Shown here piece after piece: positions 21,401 through 23,640 of a DNA stretch of 23,640 nucleotides. Origin of the DNA: Irineochytrium annulatum (lineage: Eukaryota; Chytridiomycota; Chytridiomycetes; Chytridiales; Chytridiaceae); the NCBI GenBank assembly GCA_027600665.1, contig JADGJL010000369.1, positions 1-23,640 on the forward strand, given 5' to 3'. Both the position numbers and the translations under genes were made by a program. The notes under the pieces were generated by a model. The model saw only the letters and a program-made list of their open reading frames with translations, was not told the origin of the DNA and made no database searches. How positions within the stretch are numbered: position 1 is the stretch's first letter; every line of letters begins with the position of its first letter.

Positions 21401-22054
21401 CAAATTTTAATAGCATGAACCCTGTTAACGATAATAAGGTAGCTCGTTCATCATCGAATCGAATATCAATTGGTATAGCCGCGTGTAGTTGAACGAGCCG
21501 TACCAAAAGCAGGCGTCCGATTTAATGAGACGTAAGCCCTCTCTATTACTTCGCGAGCTGATGCGTGTTCAGCGTTGGTCCGGCGTACCCGTCGCAGAAA
21601 GCACACATTTCTCATCGACCGGTAAGCGGACACTTCAAAGAAACAAGCCTCATCGTCTCAGGTCAAGCCCGCAAAACACAAAAATTTGGCTCAACTAGCA
21701 ACATTTCGGGGTCCGCAGGTTTCGTTAAATAGCTCTCGCACATTGTTCAAACCCGAAAGGTATTTCAAGGTCCATGAAAGTGATTTCTAACGCGAGCGTA
21801 GATACATGCAGGCCAGGGGTTTAAATGTAAACTTTGGAGGCGATCACGACCATAAGCGGAAGGGCCAACGAAAACCGGGCCATATTTACGCACAGCCGAT
21901 AGGGTTAAAGCACGGGAGGAGCACCGATTGGAAGGAACAGTTCATAGTGGGGACTTCAATTGCTCTTGAGGAAAAGGAAGTTTCAATCGACCACGATCAC
22001 CACGCACACCACGCACACCACGAACACTTAGGAAATACGTACACATTTCTATAA
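18495..22054 (+). CDS. WD40-repeat protein with long unrecognised C-terminal half and His-rich tail
   Basis: Exons: 18495-18543, 18580-18686, 18728-18996, 19043-19061, 19097-19418, 19470-19708, 19802-19893, 19936-20092, 20125-20183, 20227-20275, 20317-20401, 20439-20566, 20614-20739, 20784-20859, 20898-21145, 21188-21290, 21329-21438, then probably 21489-21584, 21641-21759, 21802-22054, about 901 residues. The first half holds WD40 blades (VLYLWDMKNF, SVGDDKRAVVWSV, YTSADDGKVMIWDW, GRSDGNITTWDV, GATDHTAKLWTV, TGSMDSTCRLWS). The second half (VTVPELKQLISHGLVLPSFL, KIFLDLRDFHPSMRGGKGLR, an acidic DDSDEDEFQWFM patch, KPIFMRQILLDRKPTHPNF) matches no family I know. The end reads GDHDHKRKG and then a DHDHHAHHAHHEH tail. 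The join at 20275/20317 (acceptor ATGAAG) unites what could look like two genes. The last three exons are uncertain: stronger splice sites at 21621/21662 would give a shorter protein ending at 21824. A complex scaffold role is inference. Confidence 0.65.
21990..22030 (+). repeat. His-codon repeat (CACCACGCA units) in the WD40 gene tail
   Basis: A short tandem unit of nine bases, CACCACGCA, repeats about two and a half times and encodes alternating HHA steps in the final exon. It would form a metal-binding-like histidine cluster if that exon is used. Confidence 0.6.
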
Positions 22055-22318
22055 AAGCAGGGTTAACTTTATTTCGCTGGGTGCAATAGAAATAAGGCGA
22101 ATACGAATATCATGATTTTGCGCCCGACACTGCCAAAGTAATCGTGAACGGCACCAATACGCGTGCACAAATCGCACCTGAAGCCGTACTATTCTGATAC
22201 GTGCGCAAAAATTGCATCGTATCCTAAGCCAGCTCCACTTTAGCGCCGCAACCCGTCCTTGACGCATGCGCGGCGATCTTTCGAGAACGAAATGAAACCT
22301 GCGCTTTCGACAATCCAG

Positions 22319-23464
22319 CTAACAGATTTTCTTCGCAAACGCCAATAGGTCTGCATCTATCCCATCACCGGAATATCCATCCACCCACTTCTTCAAACCT
22401 TTCTTCTCAGAAACTCCAATCGCCTCAGGCCGCAAAGCGTGCAGCGTCACCAAAAGTGAAAGAGCCTAAATTGGTTAGCCGGCCTGCATCAAAGGAAAAT
22501 GAAATGAACCTTCTCGGTTAAGTCAGTATTCTCCAGATATTGAATGTCAAGGCAAGCCATCGCGCCACGAGCCCAGCCGTCCTTAATGGCCTCATCAAGT
22601 AAAGAGTTGCGAACTCCATCGTTTTCCTCTAAATCGAGAAGGGACTTCAGGAAGAATAACGCTCGGATTTTCGCCTTGACTTCATTCGCAACCGCCGCAT
22701 CTCCCTTATCCGTGTCGGTAGGCACCCGAGCGACAAGGATGGAAACAATAGAAACGAGTCCTTTGTTTTCACGGACAAGCTGCAGAGCTTCCACGTTGTG
22801 CCGAGTAAGACCGGAGACGCACGTAACGCATTTGGCGCGCACTTCGGCATCCCCTTCCGTTTCTAACGCGTGAACTAACGCAAGGACACCACCGAGCTCG
22901 AGAAACTGCATTCGCGGGTTATATGCAACCGCAAACATAACAACTTACATCTTTTTGCGCGCGGGGGTTGTTCTGCAGTGCGGTCGAGATGACCCATGCC
23001 GCAAATGATCGCAACTTGGCTTCCGATGACGTGGCCAAAATCTTGATAATGGCAGGCCAGAGACCGAGAGGGCGTAAATCATTCGCGTTGTCGATGGACT
23101 CGACAAGCTAAGCTTGCTTTAGCGGGTCAAGCAACGTGATATCTCGAACCATTTCAAGCTCATCAAAAGCCCCCAACCTTTCGTCCAAAGTTCGGGATTC
23201 ATCTTCAATCAAACCGACGCATTCTTTGGCATAGCGTTACAGAGCGCATTTTGCGGCTTCGAATTAGAACCTTTCATCCGCAGTGCATCGGTTTTCCCCA
23301 TAATGACGTCAATCCATTTCGAGTCCTTAAGATAACAACGTTAACGTGGTTTTACGACATTTTTGTACTCTCACCAGCGGTTGCGGAGGCGGCTTCTCCT
23401 CACCGGAAGACTCATCCTCCTTCTTCATATTGGAGGTGGCCCAACTAAGAAGTTGTCCTTCCAT
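22319..23464 (-). CDS. FES1: Hsp70 nucleotide exchange factor Fes1 (HspBP1 family)
   Basis: This cytosolic armadillo-repeat protein wraps the Hsp70 ATPase lobe and speeds ADP release. Minus strand exons: 23464-23375, 23325-23271, 23223-23150, 23107-22949, 22905-22510, 22465-22319; all phases close, 306 residues, close to yeast Fes1 (290). The N-terminus MEGQLLSWATSNMKKE matches the family's short leading helix. The core reads DERLGAFDELEMLVESIDNA, LWPAIIKIL, AAWVISTALQNNPRAQKD (the family's most conserved ARM helix), FLELGGVLALVHAL, VRAKCVTCVSGLTRHNVEAL and KAKIRALFFLKSLL. It ends LLAFAKKIC. The gene is convergent with the WD40 gene and divergent (108 bp) from the Gly-rich gene at the right edge. 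Two of its acceptors end in AAG. Confidence 0.92.
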
Positions 23465-23572
23465 GCTAACAAAGCTTGCCTCCGATTAAGACGGATTCGC
23501 CAAACGTTCTTTTTTTCGAGCTTGCTCGTTCTTCTTGTCCGCCCATCTAACCGCAACGAACATCTTCCGATT
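23465..23572. promoter_or_regulatory. 108-bp bidirectional promoter, FES1 / Gly-rich gene
   Basis: Only 108 bp separate the two divergent start codons. It contains a T run and pyrimidine-rich stretches but no TATA box. The core promoters of both genes must lie here or in neighbouring transcribed sequence. Confidence 0.5.
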
Positions 23573-23640
23573 ATGTCTTACTACGGCAGCGGCAGCGGTG
23601 GAGGCGGAGGTTATCGCTCGGATTCGTACGGGGGCGGTGG
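23573..23640 (+). CDS. Glycine-rich protein, N-terminal fragment (runs off right edge)
   Basis: The ATG at 23573 opens 22 codons to the edge: MSYYGSGSGGGGGYRSDSYG and more Gly. Such Gly/Tyr/Arg/Ser starts are typical of RNA-binding proteins, including Dbp2/DDX5-type DEAD-box helicases and RRM proteins, but nothing in the visible part decides between them. It is divergent from FES1. Confidence 0.55.
   Translation, partial: MSYYGSGSGGGGGYRSDSYGGG

Overview
This window reads as nuclear DNA of a fungus. Genes are compact, on both strands, and almost all are cut by very short introns (36 to 93 nt, mostly 37 to 55) with GT donors, CTAAC/CTGAC-like branch sites and AG acceptors. The gene set fits a fungus: Spt5 with a TPAW-type C-terminal repeat, a Mrpl37-type mL54, a small Fes1 Hsp70 exchange factor, and a Bud14/Tea4-like SH3 protein with Ras-association domains. 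A large coiled-coil protein and a TPR/2OG-oxygenase would suit an early-diverging, possibly zoosporic lineage, but that placement is inference and I cannot name a species.

Layout: (1) minus strand, 1-1022, N-terminal 340 codons of a Q/H/P-rich protein that runs off the left edge; (2) a 789-bp divergent intergenic region with a TATA box; (3) plus, SPT5 (1812-5297, 10 exons); (4) plus, PP2A catalytic subunit (5452-6661, 5 exons), preceded by a uORF whose stop overlaps its start codon; (5) minus, mitochondrial ribosomal protein mL54 (7115-6808); (6) plus, an intronless TPR + 2OG-Fe(II) oxygenase-like protein (7234-8706); (7) plus, an arfaptin-type BAR protein (8925-10132); (8) plus, the replication factor C subunit Rfc3/RFC5 (10239-11791, 11 exons); (9) plus, an SH3-RA-RA scaffold (11954-14759); (10) minus, a 768-residue coiled-coil protein (17932-14880, 17 exons); (11) a 562-bp gap that may hold a tiny three-exon gene; (12) plus, a WD40 protein with a long unrecognised C-terminal half (18495-22054); (13) minus, Fes1/HspBP1 (23464-22319); (14) plus, the first 22 codons of a glycine-rich protein running off the right edge.

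The genes do not form one pathway. They cover transcription elongation, phosphatase signalling, mitochondrial translation, membrane curvature, DNA replication, polarity scaffolding and chaperone cycling, which is ordinary for a fungal chromosome arm. I see no mobile element, CRISPR array, rRNA or convincing tRNA. The parts I could not assign to a family are the C-terminal half of the WD40 gene, the C-terminal 130 residues or so of the coiled-coil gene, and the putative active-site context of the TPR-oxygenase fusion. Exon coordinates were derived by hand from reading frame, phase and splice signals. All listed models close in frame, but none is transcript-verified.
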